64,000 nucleotides of DNA from an uncultured Oscillospiraceae bacterium (GCA_958423465.1 CATZRD010000003.1:50576-114575); one strand, 5' to 3'. Shown: positions 15,940 through 24,626, numbered from the stretch's first letter. The notes: generated by a model from the letters alone, not told the origin. A program made the numbers and translations.

Positions 15940-16368
15940 TCACCCGGCGGGAAAGACCTTAGCAAATTCCTCGCAGACCACCTTCATGCTCTCGTGGAAG
16001 GTCAGGCCGGCGGCCTCCAGTTCCCCGGCGAAAAACGCCCGGTGGACCGCCCGCCAATCGGCGAGGGACAGGTCCCCCTCCCCCTCCCGGGCGGCGTGGC
16101 CGGGGGATACCTGGTCAAAGGGGACCACATACACCTTCGTCGTTTGGATGACGCACACCGCCTCATCACGGGAATCCAGTATCACACTGTATTCCCCGGC
16201 TTTTGGAAGCGGTTCGTTCTCCAGCTCGTACAGGGGATAGGCGGAGGCCGTCGCCGTCTTTTTCCCCGCCAGCACCAGCTCCGCCAGAGCGTCGGCGTCG
16301 CCGCCGAAGCGCCACGCCTCATATTCGCCCTGGCCGCCGAAGGCCTCCCACATCTGCTGCGCGTTCAT
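15940..16368 (-). CDS. ASCH domain protein
   Basis: A 142-residue cytosolic protein with the ASCH fold, a beta-barrel related to PUA domains. The family's 'AGKKTATAS' motif lies near residue 33, and 'VIQTTKVYVVPFDQV' and 'WRAVHRAFF' follow in the expected order. ASCH proteins are thought to bind RNA, and one group hydrolyses N4-acetylcytidine; which applies here is unknown. It begins with ATG at 16368 after GGAGGAGACA. It is transcribed on the minus strand, divergently from the SLH protein gene, with about 170 bp between the start codons. Confidence 0.82.
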   Translation of the reverse strand: MNAQQMWEAFGGQGEYEAWRFGGDADALAELVLAGKKTATASAYPLYELENEPLPKAGEYSVILDSRDEAVCVIQTTKVYVVPFDQVSPGHAAREGEGDLSLADWRAVHRAFFAGELEAAGLTFHESMKVVCEEFAKVFPAG

Positions 16369-16464
16369 AGAACTGTCTCCTCCCTCGATTTCGCTGTTGA
16401 CGCCATCATACCACGGCCCGGCCCCCGCGGCAAGGAGGGATTTTCGCGCCGGGCGGGACAGGAT

Positions 16465-16493
16465 TTGACGGCGGGGCGGGTTTCTGGTATAGT
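16465..16493 (+). promoter_or_regulatory. promoter of the SLH protein gene
   Basis: TTGACG (16465-16470), 17 bp, TATAGT (16488-16493), about 45 bp before the start codon. Confidence 0.75.
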
Positions 16494-16539
16494 ATAGGGG
16501 CTTTCCCTCTGTATTCTATTGCAAAGCGAGGTCTTTCCC

Positions 16540-17586
16540 ATGAAAAAGACGCTTACCGCCCTGCTGCTGGTCCTGGCGCTGCTGCCGGGCACGGTCCTCC
16601 CCGCCCAGGCGGCGGGCAGCGGCTACAGCGACGTGCCCGAGGGCCACTGGGCCGCCGAAAGCATCCGCCGGGCCACGGAGCTGGGCCTCTTCAACGGCGT
16701 GGGCGGCGGAAAGTTCGGCCTGGGGCAGCCTATCACCCGGGCGGCCTTCGTCACCGCTCTGTCCCGCCTCTTCGACTGGGAGGCGGAGGGCTCCTCCCCG
16801 GAGCTTGCGGACGTGCCGGACGGGGCCTGGTATGCCGCCGCCGTGCAGGCCGCCTACGCCGGCGAGGTCTTTGTGGTCACTGACGGCAAATTCCGGCCCG
16901 AGGACCCCATCACCCGGGAGGAGATGGCGGTCATGCTCATCCGCAGTCTGGGCTACGCCGCCCTGGCCGGCGCCGTGACCCGCTACGGCTCCCCCTTCAG
17001 CGACGTCACCGTCAACCGGGGCTTCATCGCCATCGCCAACGATCTGGGGCTGATGACCGGCGTGGGCGGCGGGCGCTTCGACCCAGACGGCGCCGCCCCC
17101 CGGGAGGTAGCCGCCACCGTTCTGGTGCGGCTCTACGACCGGCTCCACGCCCAGTCCCGGAAGCTCGCCTCCGCCAAAGGGTACGTTCCCATCACCGTGG
17201 ACACCCCCCAGGCCAGTCTGGACACCCCCCTGCCCACCACGCCTCTGGAGCCTCTGGAGGCGCTGTACGACGCCCTGCGGGCCGCCAAGCTGGCCGGGAC
17301 AGACCTGTCCCAGGCCGCCCTCCGGTTGACGGCGGGAGGCGTACGCACCGTCGTCGCCAACGGACAGCTGGCGGGCACATCCGTCCTTACCGCTGACGAG
17401 GTAAAGGAGCTGCTGGCCCAGCCCGGCGTCCGCACCTACTACAACAGCCACTACGAGAGCGCCTACTGCATCTACGCTCCCAACAGCTACCAGAACGCCG
17501 CCGTCTGGTATCAGGATCAGCGAAGCATGGAGGCCAAGCTGCAGCTGGCCCGCCTCTTCGGCGTCACGGCCTACTACATGGAGTAG
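16540..17586 (+). CDS. secreted S-layer homology (SLH) protein
   Basis: A 348-residue exported protein. A signal peptide (about 1-24, cleavage near 'AQAAG') is followed by three SLH repeats (about 25-85, 88-145 and 150-205). The repeats show 'FNGVGGGKFGLGQPITRAAF', 'DGKFRPEDPITREEMAV' and 'GGGRFDPDGAAPREVAA'. SLH domains bind pyruvylated secondary wall polymers and anchor proteins to the cell surface. The C-terminal ~140 residues show no domain I recognise, although 'YYNSHYESAYCIYAPNSYQN' is distinctive. The ATG at 16540 precedes a good signal peptide; the frame is open 7 codons further upstream. A bidirectional terminator follows. Confidence 0.88.
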   Translation: MKKTLTALLLVLALLPGTVLPAQAAGSGYSDVPEGHWAAESIRRATELGLFNGVGGGKFGLGQPITRAAFVTALSRLFDWEAEGSSPELADVPDGAWYAAAVQAAYAGEVFVVTDGKFRPEDPITREEMAVMLIRSLGYAALAGAVTRYGSPFSDVTVNRGFIAIANDLGLMTGVGGGRFDPDGAAPREVAATVLVRLYDRLHAQSRKLASAKGYVPITVDTPQASLDTPLPTTPLEPLEALYDALRAAKLAGTDLSQAALRLTAGGVRTVVANGQLAGTSVLTADEVKELLAQPGVRTYYNSHYESAYCIYAPNSYQNAAVWYQDQRSMEAKLQLARLFGVTAYYME

Positions 17587-17600
17587 CCCCGCCGGGCATG

Positions 17601-17634
17601 AAAAAACCGTCCGCCTCACGGCGGACGGTTTTTT
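17601..17634. terminator. bidirectional terminator between SLH gene and gap
   Basis: A 15-bp perfect stem (AAAAAACCGTCCGCC and its complement, loop TCA) gives U-runs in both directions. Confidence 0.92.
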
Positions 17635-17645
17635 ATCAGCTTCTC

Positions 17646-18656
17646 TTACTTGTGGTCCACGCTGTACATGTGCTTGATGAGCTCCAGGACCTTGTTGGAG
17701 TAACCCATCTCGTTGTCGTACCAGGAGACGACCTTCACGAAGGTGTCGGTGAGGTACACGCCGGCGTTGGCGTCGAAGATGGAGGTCAGGGGGCAGCCCA
17801 GGAAGTCGCTGGAGACCACGGCGTCCTCGGTGTAGCCCAGGATGCCCTTCAGCTCGCCCTCGGAGGCGGCCTTCATGGCCTTGCAGATGTCATCCTTGGT
17901 AGCGGGCTTCTCCAGATTGACGGTCAGGTCCACCACGGACACGTCCAGAGTGGGCACGCGCATGGAGATGCCGGTCAGCTTGCCGTTCAGGGCGGGGATG
18001 ACCTTGCCCACGGCCTTGGCGGCGCCGGTGGAGGAGGGGATGATGTTGCCGGTAGCGGCACGGCCGCCGCGCCAATCCTTCAGGGAGGGACCGTCAACGG
18101 TCTTCTGGGTGGCGGTGACAGAGTGGACGGTGGTCATCAGGCCTTCCTTGATGCCAAAGTTGTCGTTCAGCACCTTGGCGATGGGGGCCAGGCAGTTGGT
18201 GGTGCAGGAGGCGTTGGACACGAAGGTCATGTCAGGGGTGTAAGCGTCCAGGTTGACGCCGCACACGAACATGGGGGTGTCGTCCTTGGAGGGGGCGGAC
18301 ATGATGACCTTCTTGGCGCCGGCGTCGATGTGGGCCTGGGCCTTCTCCTTGGTCAGGAACAGGCCGGTGGACTCCACCACATACTCAGCCTCGATCTTGC
18401 CCCAGGGAATGTTCTTGGGGTCGCGCTCGGCGTAAATGGGGATCTCCTTGCCGTTGACCACGATGGCGTTCTCGGTGGAGGAGACCTCACCCTCAAATCT
18501 GCCGTGCATGGTGTCGTACTTCAGCATATAGGCCAGGTAATCAGCGGGGCACAGGTCGTTGATGCCCACGATCTCGATCTCGGGATGATTGACGCTGGCG
18601 CGGAAAACCATGCGGCCGATGCGGCCAAAGCCATTGATACCAACTTTGATGCTCAT
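17646..18656 (-). CDS. gap: glyceraldehyde-3-phosphate dehydrogenase
   Basis: A 336-residue glycolytic dehydrogenase that oxidises glyceraldehyde-3-phosphate to 1,3-bisphosphoglycerate with NAD. 'INGFGRIGR' at residues 7-15 is the dinucleotide fold and 'SNASCTTNCLAP' holds the active-site cysteine near 153. 'TVHSVTATQKTVDGPS' and 'WYDNEMGYSNKV' complete the signature. AAAGGAGAT precedes the ATG at 18656. It is monocistronic: pgk, tpi and the other lower-glycolysis genes are not adjacent. Codons are less extreme in GC than in neighbouring genes, as expected for a very highly expressed gene. Confidence 0.97.
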   Translation of the reverse strand: MSIKVGINGFGRIGRMVFRASVNHPEIEIVGINDLCPADYLAYMLKYDTMHGRFEGEVSSTENAIVVNGKEIPIYAERDPKNIPWGKIEAEYVVESTGLFLTKEKAQAHIDAGAKKVIMSAPSKDDTPMFVCGVNLDAYTPDMTFVSNASCTTNCLAPIAKVLNDNFGIKEGLMTTVHSVTATQKTVDGPSLKDWRGGRAATGNIIPSSTGAAKAVGKVIPALNGKLTGISMRVPTLDVSVVDLTVNLEKPATKDDICKAMKAASEGELKGILGYTEDAVVSSDFLGCPLTSIFDANAGVYLTDTFVKVVSWYDNEMGYSNKVLELIKHMYSVDHK

Positions 18657-18717
18657 TGTTGAAATCTCCTTTCAAATTTGAAAAATGGCAAAAACCCTAA
18701 AATGGCATTCTGGGGTC

Positions 18718-18746
18718 ATTATATACCACAATCTTCGAAATGAAAA
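18718..18746 (-). promoter_or_regulatory. promoter of gap
   Basis: TTTTCA (18746-18741), 17 bp, TATAAT (18723-18718) on the minus strand; about 60 bp of AT-rich leader precede the start codon. Confidence 0.65.
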
Positions 18747-18773
18747 GGCTTTTTTGCGGTGAGAAATATTTTC

Positions 18774-18802
18774 TTGTAATTTCGACAAATTTTTGATATG
18801 AT
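18774..18802 (+). promoter_or_regulatory. promoter of the kinase-like gene and mnmA
   Basis: TTGTAA (18774-18779), 17 bp, TATGAT (18797-18802). The leader that follows contains a small TTTTGCCG/CGGCAAAA hairpin near 18857-18876, just upstream of the GGAGG; its role is unknown. Confidence 0.65.
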
Positions 18803-18894
18803 GCCTCTGGAATTCTTCATAATTTGCCGTCAGAGGCGCAAATTCCCACGGGACCTTTTGCCGCTTCCGGCAAAACTACGGAAGGAGGTGCGTT

Positions 18895-19719
18895 ATGAAC
18901 GATCAGAAGCCAACGGGGCCGTCCCCTCTGCCCCAGGTGCTCAGTCAGGTGGCCCTCCAGCTCAAGGGCTCCCTGGGGAACATCCACAGCGCCCTGGAGC
19001 GGCTGGCCCCGCCGGAGAAGCGGGAGACCGGTTCCCAGCTGGATCTGGACGCCGCCGCCCTGTGCCAGAGCTATTACCGCATCATGCGCCTGGCTAACAA
19101 CCTGTCCGACGCCGCCGAGCTGGAGGGGCCCTGCCGGGCGCGTCTCCAGAATCTGGATATCGTGGCCTTCTGCCGGTCCGTGATGGAAAAGGCGGAGCAG
19201 CCCGCCGAGCTGCTGGGGCTGAACCTCGCCTTCCGGTGCGGTCAGGAGTCCCGGGTCATCGCCATGGACCCGGACCGGCTGGAGCGCCTGATGATGAATC
19301 TTCTCTCCAACGCCTTCAAGTTCACGCCCAGGGGCGGGTCCGTGACGCTGGAGGTCAAGGTCACCGGCCAGTGGGTCCAGCTCATCCTCACCGACACCGG
19401 CGCGGGCATCCCGGCGGACCGGCTGGAGACGGTGTTCGACCGCTACCGCAGCGCCCAGACGGCGGACCCTCCGCCCCACGGGCTGGGTCTGGGGCTGCCC
19501 ATCTGCCGGCGGATCGCTCAGGAGCACGGCGGCGCGATCCTGCTGACCTCCCGGGAGGGCCAGGGCACCACCGTCACCGTGTCCCTGCCCAACCGCAAAA
19601 ATCTGGAGCATACGCTGAACACAGTGGTCTTCGACTACGCGGGGGGCTTCAACCGCACGCTGCTGGAGCTGTCGGACGCCCTGCCCCGCCGGGCCTTTAC
19701 CCAGGCCTACCTGGATTGA
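18895..19719 (+). CDS. sensor-kinase-like GHKL ATPase lacking the phosphoacceptor histidine
   Basis: A 274-residue soluble protein laid out like a histidine-kinase core. The dimerisation-like helix pair is at about 10-75, and the ATPase domain at about 105-235 has N-box 'MNLLSNAFKFTP', G1 'DTGAGI' and G2 'GLGLGL'. Where H-box kinases have S-H-E-L-R-T-P-L this protein reads A-L-Q-L-K-G-S-L, so the phosphate-accepting histidine is replaced by leucine. There is no membrane segment and no response regulator beside it. It may be a non-phosphorylating ATPase or a scaffold. GGAAGGAGGTG precedes the ATG. mnmA follows after 11 bp and is probably co-transcribed. Confidence 0.78.
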   Translation: MNDQKPTGPSPLPQVLSQVALQLKGSLGNIHSALERLAPPEKRETGSQLDLDAAALCQSYYRIMRLANNLSDAAELEGPCRARLQNLDIVAFCRSVMEKAEQPAELLGLNLAFRCGQESRVIAMDPDRLERLMMNLLSNAFKFTPRGGSVTLEVKVTGQWVQLILTDTGAGIPADRLETVFDRYRSAQTADPPPHGLGLGLPICRRIAQEHGGAILLTSREGQGTTVTVSLPNRKNLEHTLNTVVFDYAGGFNRTLLELSDALPRRAFTQAYLD

Positions 19720-19730
19720 AAGGAGACGTT

Positions 19731-20795
19731 ATGAGCGGCGAACAGGTACTGCTGGGCATGAGCGGCGGCGTGGACAGCGCCGCCGCGGCCGCGCTTCTGC
19801 GGCAGGCGGGGTACGTCCCGGTGGGCTGCACCCTGCGCCTATTTGACGGTGAAGATCCGGCGTCCGCCTCCCGGCAGGAGGAGGACGCCCGGGCGGTCTG
19901 CGCCCATCTGGGCATCGAGTTTGTCCCCTTCCGGGCCACGGAGGCCTTCCGCCGCCGGGTGCTGGACGATTTTGTGGCCAGCTACGCCGCCGGCAGGACG
20001 CCCAATCCCTGCGTCCAGTGCAACCGGTACGTCAAATTCCCCGCCCTTCTGGAGCTGGCGGACCGGCTGGGCATCCCCTTTATCGCCACCGGCCACTACG
20101 CACGGACGGACTATGACGCCGCGGCCCGGCGGTGGCGTCTGCTGCGGGGGACGGACCGCCGCAAGGATCAGAGCTACTTTCTCTACCCCCTGACCCAGGA
20201 GCAGCTCAGCCGTCTGAAGCTGCCGGTGGGCGGTATGTGCAAACCCCAGGTCCGGGCCGCGGCCCGGGAGCTGGCGCTGCCCTGCGCCCAAAAGGCGGAC
20301 AGCCAGGATATCTGCTTCATCCCCGACGGCGACTATATGGCCTTCCTCCGGCGGTACGGCAGTCTGGAGCCTGTCCCGGGCGATTTTGTGGACAGTCAGG
20401 GCCGCGTGCTGGGCCGCCATCAGGGCCAGGAGCGGTACACCACCGGCCAGCGCCGGGGGCTGGGCGTCAGTGCGGACCGGCCCCTGTATGTACTGGGCAA
20501 GGACGCCGCCTCCCACACGGTGGTACTGGGGGATGACTGTCAGCTCTACCGCTCCACGGTCCTGGTAGAGGGGTTCCACTGGGTGTCCCTGCCCCCCCGG
20601 ACGGAACCGCTGGCCGTGGCCGCCAAGACCCGCTACAGCCAGTGGGAGGCCTCCGCCACCCTGTACCCGGAGGCGGACGGCCGGGCGACGGTGGTCTTTG
20701 ACCAGCCCCAGCGGGCGGTCACCGCGGGCCAGTCTCTGGTGGCGTACATCGGCGAGGCGGTGGTGGGAGGCGGCGTGATCCGCGGAGCGGAGTGA
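19731..20795 (+). CDS. mnmA: tRNA-specific 2-thiouridylase
   Basis: A 354-residue enzyme that places sulfur on U34 of tRNAs for Glu, Gln and Lys. The PP-loop 'GMSGGVDSAAAA' is at residues 9-20. The catalytic cysteine pair is in 'PNPCVQCNRYVKF' (near 88) and 'DSQDICFIP' (near 190). 'TGHYAR' and 'KDQSYFL' are further family marks. The start at ATG 19731 has AAAGGAG at good spacing and gives normal length. It is the second gene after the kinase-like ATPase. No iscS or nifS homologue is adjacent, so the sulfur donor lies elsewhere. Confidence 0.95.
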   Translation: MSGEQVLLGMSGGVDSAAAAALLRQAGYVPVGCTLRLFDGEDPASASRQEEDARAVCAHLGIEFVPFRATEAFRRRVLDDFVASYAAGRTPNPCVQCNRYVKFPALLELADRLGIPFIATGHYARTDYDAAARRWRLLRGTDRRKDQSYFLYPLTQEQLSRLKLPVGGMCKPQVRAAARELALPCAQKADSQDICFIPDGDYMAFLRRYGSLEPVPGDFVDSQGRVLGRHQGQERYTTGQRRGLGVSADRPLYVLGKDAASHTVVLGDDCQLYRSTVLVEGFHWVSLPPRTEPLAVAAKTRYSQWEASATLYPEADGRATVVFDQPQRAVTAGQSLVAYIGEAVVGGGVIRGAE

Positions 20796-20810
20796 TTCCC
20801 CCGAACAGGA

Positions 20811-20835
20811 AAAGCGCCCGCCTCCCTCCGCGGGA
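20811..20835 (-). terminator. possible terminator after the 27-residue ORF
   Basis: On the minus strand CCCGC and GCGGG close a small GC-rich hairpin followed by CGCTTTTCC. The stem is short, so the call is tentative. Confidence 0.4.
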
Positions 20836-20851
20836 GACGAGCTTTCGGGGT

Positions 20852-20935
20852 TCAGCGGTCGCTGGCGCTCCACTCCTCCTGGTAGATGAGATCATCCACG
20901 TCGCCGGGCGGATATCTGGTCTCGGTGCTTTCCAT
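20852..20935 (-). CDS. 27-residue acidic small protein, unknown
   Basis: A short reading frame from ATG 20935 to TGA 20852. Evidence that it is real: AAAGGAGG, a full-strength Shine-Dalgarno, stands 7 bases before the ATG, and a possible terminator follows. It also lies in a gap that has no other purpose. The peptide is hydrophilic and acidic ('DVDDLIYQEEW') with no membrane segment or signal peptide. I do not recognise it and no function can be assigned. A -10-like TAGAAT lies at 20968-20963 but a matching -35 is poor. Confidence 0.45.
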   Translation of the reverse strand: MESTETRYPPGDVDDLIYQEEWSASDR

Positions 20936-21036
20936 CGTCTGTCCTCCTTTGCCGCTTTTCCCATTCTATGCGGCCGGGGGCCGCGGGATGCCTCCGGAGC
21001 CGGAAAGAATTTTTTCCGCGCCGGGGAGAAATCCTA

Positions 21037-21065
21037 TTGACAATCCGGGGGGGATGTGGTATTCT
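21037..21065 (+). promoter_or_regulatory. promoter of the tRNA-Leu / tRNA-fMet pair
   Basis: TTGACA (21037-21042), 17 bp, TATTCT (21060-21065), ending 17 bp before the first tRNA base. Confidence 0.8.
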
Positions 21066-21082
21066 AACCATTGCCGATGTTC

Positions 21083-21169
21083 GCCGGTGTGGTGGAATTG
21101 GTAGACACAAGGGACTTAAAATCCCTCGGTAGTGATACCGTACCGGTTCGAGCCCGGTCACCGGCACCA
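21083..21169 (+). tRNA. tRNA-Leu(UAA)
   Basis: An 87-nt class II tRNA with acceptor arm GCCGGTG/CACCGGC, the TGGTGGAATTGG D-arm of leucine tRNAs, a long variable arm, GGTTCGAGCC T-arm and encoded CCA. Anticodon TAA is at 21117-21119. Confidence 0.97.
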
Positions 21170-21188
21170 TCGGGGGTCCCCAACATAT

Positions 21189-21264
21189 CGCGGCGTGGAG
21201 CAGTTGGCAGCTCGTCGGGCTCATAACCCGGAGGTCGCAGGTTCAAGTCCTGCCGCCGCAACCA
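21189..21264 (+). tRNA. initiator tRNA-fMet(CAU)
   Basis: A 76-nt tRNA with CCA encoded and anticodon CAT at 21222-21224. The first base C does not pair with A72, and the anticodon stem has three G-C pairs (GGG/CCC). Both are the hallmarks of bacterial initiator tRNA. It shares the promoter of tRNA-Leu(UAA). Confidence 0.95.
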
Positions 21265-21265
21265 T

Positions 21266-21300
21266 AAACCCGCTGATTTCGTAGGAAATCAGCGGGTTTT
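21266..21300 (+). terminator. terminator of the tRNA pair
   Basis: AAACCCGCTGATTTC-gtag-GAAATCAGCGGGTTTT immediately after the CCA end, a 15-bp perfect stem with a T-tail. Confidence 0.92.
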
Positions 21301-21386
21301 CTCTGCTTTTCAGTACTTTTTCGGTCGGTTCATTTTCGTTGGCTCTGTGCGACCCAAGCGCCGACCCATACGGGAATTCGGAGCGT

Positions 21387-21684
21387 TCAGGGCTGGACAG
21401 CGCCGGAGAGGACGGCCCCCATGGTCCTGGCCGCCTCCCGCTGGGCGGAGGTTGTGACGTGGGCGTAGGTGTCCAGGGTGAAGCCCGCACTGTAGTGTCC
21501 CAGCATGGCGGAGAGGGCCTTGACGTCCACGCCGTTCTGGAGGGCCAGCACTGAGAAGGTGTGCCGGAGGTCGTGGAATCTGACTTTCGGCAGCCCCGCC
21601 CGCTTCAGGACCCGGTGGAGCATGTGCAGCACGCTGTCCGGGCTGATGGGGCCGCCGCAGCCCATGCCGCCGCTGGCCCCCTTG
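21387..21684 (-). pseudogene. C-terminal fragment of a tyrosine recombinase
   Basis: About 95 residues of a phage/ICE-type integrase catalytic domain remain. 'FHDLRHTF' carries the HxxR box, 'LGHYSAGFTLDTYAH' carries the LGH and the nucleophilic tyrosine, and the chain ends normally at 21387. The N-terminal and first catalytic arginine regions are missing: the frame runs straight into the 3' end of the GH43 gene at 21685. It lies beside tRNA-fMet, a usual target for this recombinase family. It cannot be active. Confidence 0.85.
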
Positions 21685-23121
21685 TCAAAATTCCATTGTT
21701 CTCCAGTCAAAGTGCCCTTTCCCCCGGAACCAGAAATAGAGAGGGGCCGTGCAGGTTGAAACAGCAAGTGGGGCCGAAACGGATCTCCACCGCCGGGAAG
21801 GGCTGACCGGCAGCGTGCCGACTTGCTTTTCCCCCTGATAGACCAGCAGTTCCCCCTCAGCCTTTCCCCGAATCTCCACGGAAATGGCGGCAGCCTCCCG
21901 GAAAAAGCGGAAGTATTTGAACCCGATCTTTGTGTCGTCCCGAATGTTGGCGATATAGGCGGATTCTTTCTCAATTCCATCGGCCAGAAGCTGAGTGATC
22001 ATGGGATAGTCCCGCTTTTTGCCGCTGGTTGCCGTGATTTTCGGAGCCCCCTCCCCACGGTACAGCACGCAGGCAATGGCCGTGCAGTAGCTTCCCTCCG
22101 CAGGGAGCGGCCCCCCATTCAGGCCGCAGCTGGTCATTTCCGCCGGGAGGAAATGACCGGTTTCATCCATTTGGATCTCCTCGGCCACACCCTGGCGGGA
22201 AGATTCATGGTAGTTGGTCTGCCGGTGCCCAAACAGATAGTATTTCTCGCCCACCCGCTCAACAGAGCCATGATTATTGCCCCAATAATAGGTCGCTTTT
22301 TTCTGACCCCCGATCCCAATATTGCCGTTGGAGTGGAGCGTTCCGCCAAATGTAAATCCCCGATCCGGAAAATCACTGACCGCGTAAGCCAGTTCGTGGC
22401 TCAGAAAGGAGGAGTAGATGAAGTAGTACTTGCCGTTAAACTTGCGCATGGAGCTGGCCTCATAGAATTCGTGTCCCTCAAAGCCCGTCCCCGCGGCGTT
22501 CTCGATTCCAGGGATCAAAGGCTTTACAGAGCGTACCGTCCTCATATCGTCCGCCAGTTCCAGCACCTGATTGCCTGTGCCGTACAGGGAAACGCCATTC
22601 ATTTGTTTAATGATACGGATCAGCCCCGCATCGTTGGTAGAGAAAGCGGTATAGAGCCAGATCTTTCCATCATCGTCGTGGAGAACGCCGGGGTCAAAGG
22701 CCGTCTCTCCGGGGAGGGAACCGTATTCGGAGCCGTCCTCATGGCAGACATAGCCGTAAAACTGATACTGCCCTGCGGGAGTATCGCACACGGCGACGCC
22801 GATCCGCGGCGCCCAGGCGGTGCAGTAGTAGAGGTAGTATCTGCCGTCATTGCCCCGGCAAACATCCGGCGCCCACAGCTCTTTGGAAAAGCGGCGGCTC
22901 TTGGGGTCCTGCTTTTTCCGGTAGATCACGCCCTCGCGCCGCCAGTCTGACAGATCATCCACCGGCACCGACCAGCAGACATAATCCTTCATGCAGTATT
23001 TTCTGCCGCCGAATTTGTCGTGGCTTCCGAAAAGATACAGCCTGTCCCCGAATACATGGGGTTCTCCGTCGGGGATATGCTCCCAAAGGGGAAGATAGGG
23101 ATTGACCATTGCCTTTTTCAC
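21685..23121 (-). CDS. glycoside hydrolase family 43 protein
   Basis: A 478-residue cytosolic glycosidase (no signal peptide) with an N-terminal five-bladed propeller of family GH43. 'EPHVFGDRLYLFGSHD', 'ELWAPDV', 'FDPGVLHDDDGKIWLY' and 'FEGHEFYEASSMRK' hold the expected catalytic Asp/Glu segments. Residues beyond ~330 form a beta-rich C-terminal domain. Family members are beta-xylosidases, arabinofuranosidases or galactosidases; the exact specificity cannot be read. The start is GTG at 23121, overlapping the stop of the upstream symporter by 4 bp (GTGA) with AGGAGG in front, so the two are translationally coupled. It is the last gene of the operon GH3-symporter-GH43. Confidence 0.88.
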   Translation of the reverse strand: MKKAMVNPYLPLWEHIPDGEPHVFGDRLYLFGSHDKFGGRKYCMKDYVCWSVPVDDLSDWRREGVIYRKKQDPKSRRFSKELWAPDVCRGNDGRYYLYYCTAWAPRIGVAVCDTPAGQYQFYGYVCHEDGSEYGSLPGETAFDPGVLHDDDGKIWLYTAFSTNDAGLIRIIKQMNGVSLYGTGNQVLELADDMRTVRSVKPLIPGIENAAGTGFEGHEFYEASSMRKFNGKYYFIYSSFLSHELAYAVSDFPDRGFTFGGTLHSNGNIGIGGQKKATYYWGNNHGSVERVGEKYYLFGHRQTNYHESSRQGVAEEIQMDETGHFLPAEMTSCGLNGGPLPAEGSYCTAIACVLYRGEGAPKITATSGKKRDYPMITQLLADGIEKESAYIANIRDDTKIGFKYFRFFREAAAISVEIRGKAEGELLVYQGEKQVGTLPVSPSRRWRSVSAPLAVSTCTAPLYFWFRGKGHFDWRTMEF

Positions 23122-24625
23122 AGGGACGCCTCCTGTTTGTGGCGGCGGCGAATCTCCTCCTGCATGGCAGGCAGCTTCTTCTCCAGATCCATAAAGTACA
23201 TGATCGCAATGATCAGCACATACTGAATGATCTGCACGCCGTAGCGAACAAAGTAGATCCAATTGACGACTGCCTCCGGCTGGTTGACGCCCAGCGCCAC
23301 ATCATAGCCGAAGGCGCTCAGGCCGGTTTCGTAGACGCCGGCGAACGCGCCGGTCACCAGGCCCATAAGGCTGAACATGACAGCGGAGGCGATCGTTCCC
23401 TCCGGGCGGAAGCCGAAACGGTATTCCACATCGTCATTGGCGGAATTGATCAGGGCGCCGATGATGTACACCGTAGGCAGCGTTCCCGTGTTGAACATGA
23501 AATTCGCGGCAACGACCGGCCAGAAGTTTGATTTCACGATCAATCCCATCACACAGCCAATGATACTCAGAGCCGAGAAGGCGATGGTCGTATTGCGGAC
23601 TGTGTACTTCTTTGCCAGAGGGTATACGATCAAAACGCCCAAACCCATAGGCAGGCCGGAAGCGATGGTGTAAATCAAATTGTAGTTGTTCTCCGCAGTG
23701 GCTCCCAGAATGACATTGCAGAAATTGGTGTTCAGATTATAGCCGCTCAGACTGTACACGATGGTCGTAAGCGTTGTGTAGAGGAATGCCAGCACCCAGT
23801 ATTTGCTGCTGCACAGGCATTTGATCTGCTTAAACAGGTTTTTCCTGTTCTCGGATGAAAAATCGATCGCTTTTTCATCCAGCTCCACTGCCTTGCTTGC
23901 CGCCAGATTCTCCAGCGTGACGCGCTCCAACGTATAGTAGTAATGTACGAACGACAGCGGCACAGACAAAAGGGCAAATCCGCCGATCAGCATGATCCAG
24001 TTCTCAGCGGGCTTTCCGGTCAGCATGGTGTAATACAGCACAGAACCGACCACCATTGTAACCGCCGTGCCCACCAGCAGGTAAGCAGACACCTGAACGA
24101 TCACATTGATCTGATTTCTGTCATTCTGATTACGGGTCGCCAGAGTAAACAGGTTGCTCCTTAAGCCGACCAGACCAACGCCGATGCCGTTGTAGAGAAT
24201 ATTGAAAATATAGACCCACACCAGCCTGGCGGCGTCCGGCATTTCCGGGATATAGAACATAAAGAAGCCGCTGACCGCGCTGAGGAGAGCGCCGATCAGG
24301 ATCAGGGGCCTGAACTTTCCCTGGGAGGAGGCAGAATTCTCGATGATATATGCGGTAACAAATCCGCTGATCAGGCCGACGATTCTCGTGACCCAGGACA
24401 TGGCAAGATATGTGCCCACACCGAAGATCCGGTCCATGTAGAACACTTCCGTTCCGTATAGTACAGCTCCGCCAGCTGGTTGACTACCGCGATCATGGCC
24501 AGGATGCCAAAGGGACCCACGAGATAGCCGAGGATCTTTTCCTTCAAGGTCATCTCCGCTGTGGTGATGCGGCTGTTCATAAAAGGCTTTTCAAAAAGGC
24601 CCCTTGAGAAAAACCGTCTTTTCAT
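23118..24625 (-). pseudogene. GPH-type sugar:cation symporter, frameshifted by a 5-bp duplication
   Basis: Two overlapping frames together give one ~500-residue, 12-helix glycoside-pentoside-hexuronide symporter. The first part (from ATG 24625, 'MTLKEKILGYLVGPFGI', ending 'ELYYTE') is out of frame with the rest ('VFYMDRIFGVGTYLAMSW...'). At the junction the minus strand reads A-CGGAA-CGGAA-GTG (24457-24445); removing one CGGAA restores a continuous protein. The break falls after the first membrane helix, so the long downstream frame alone would miss helix 1. The remainder is undamaged, suggesting a recent event or a sequencing error. It would import the oligosaccharide cleaved by the adjacent GH3 and GH43 enzymes. 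It begins 1 bp after the GH3 stop. Confidence 0.88.
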
Positions 24626-24626
24626 G

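Noticed and set aside
18820..18895. A riboswitch in the leader of the kinase-like gene.
   Set aside because: The short TTTTGCCG/CGGCAAAA hairpin and nearby bases do not match the cores of the c-di-GMP, cobalamin or other riboswitches I compared by eye. I keep only the hairpin.
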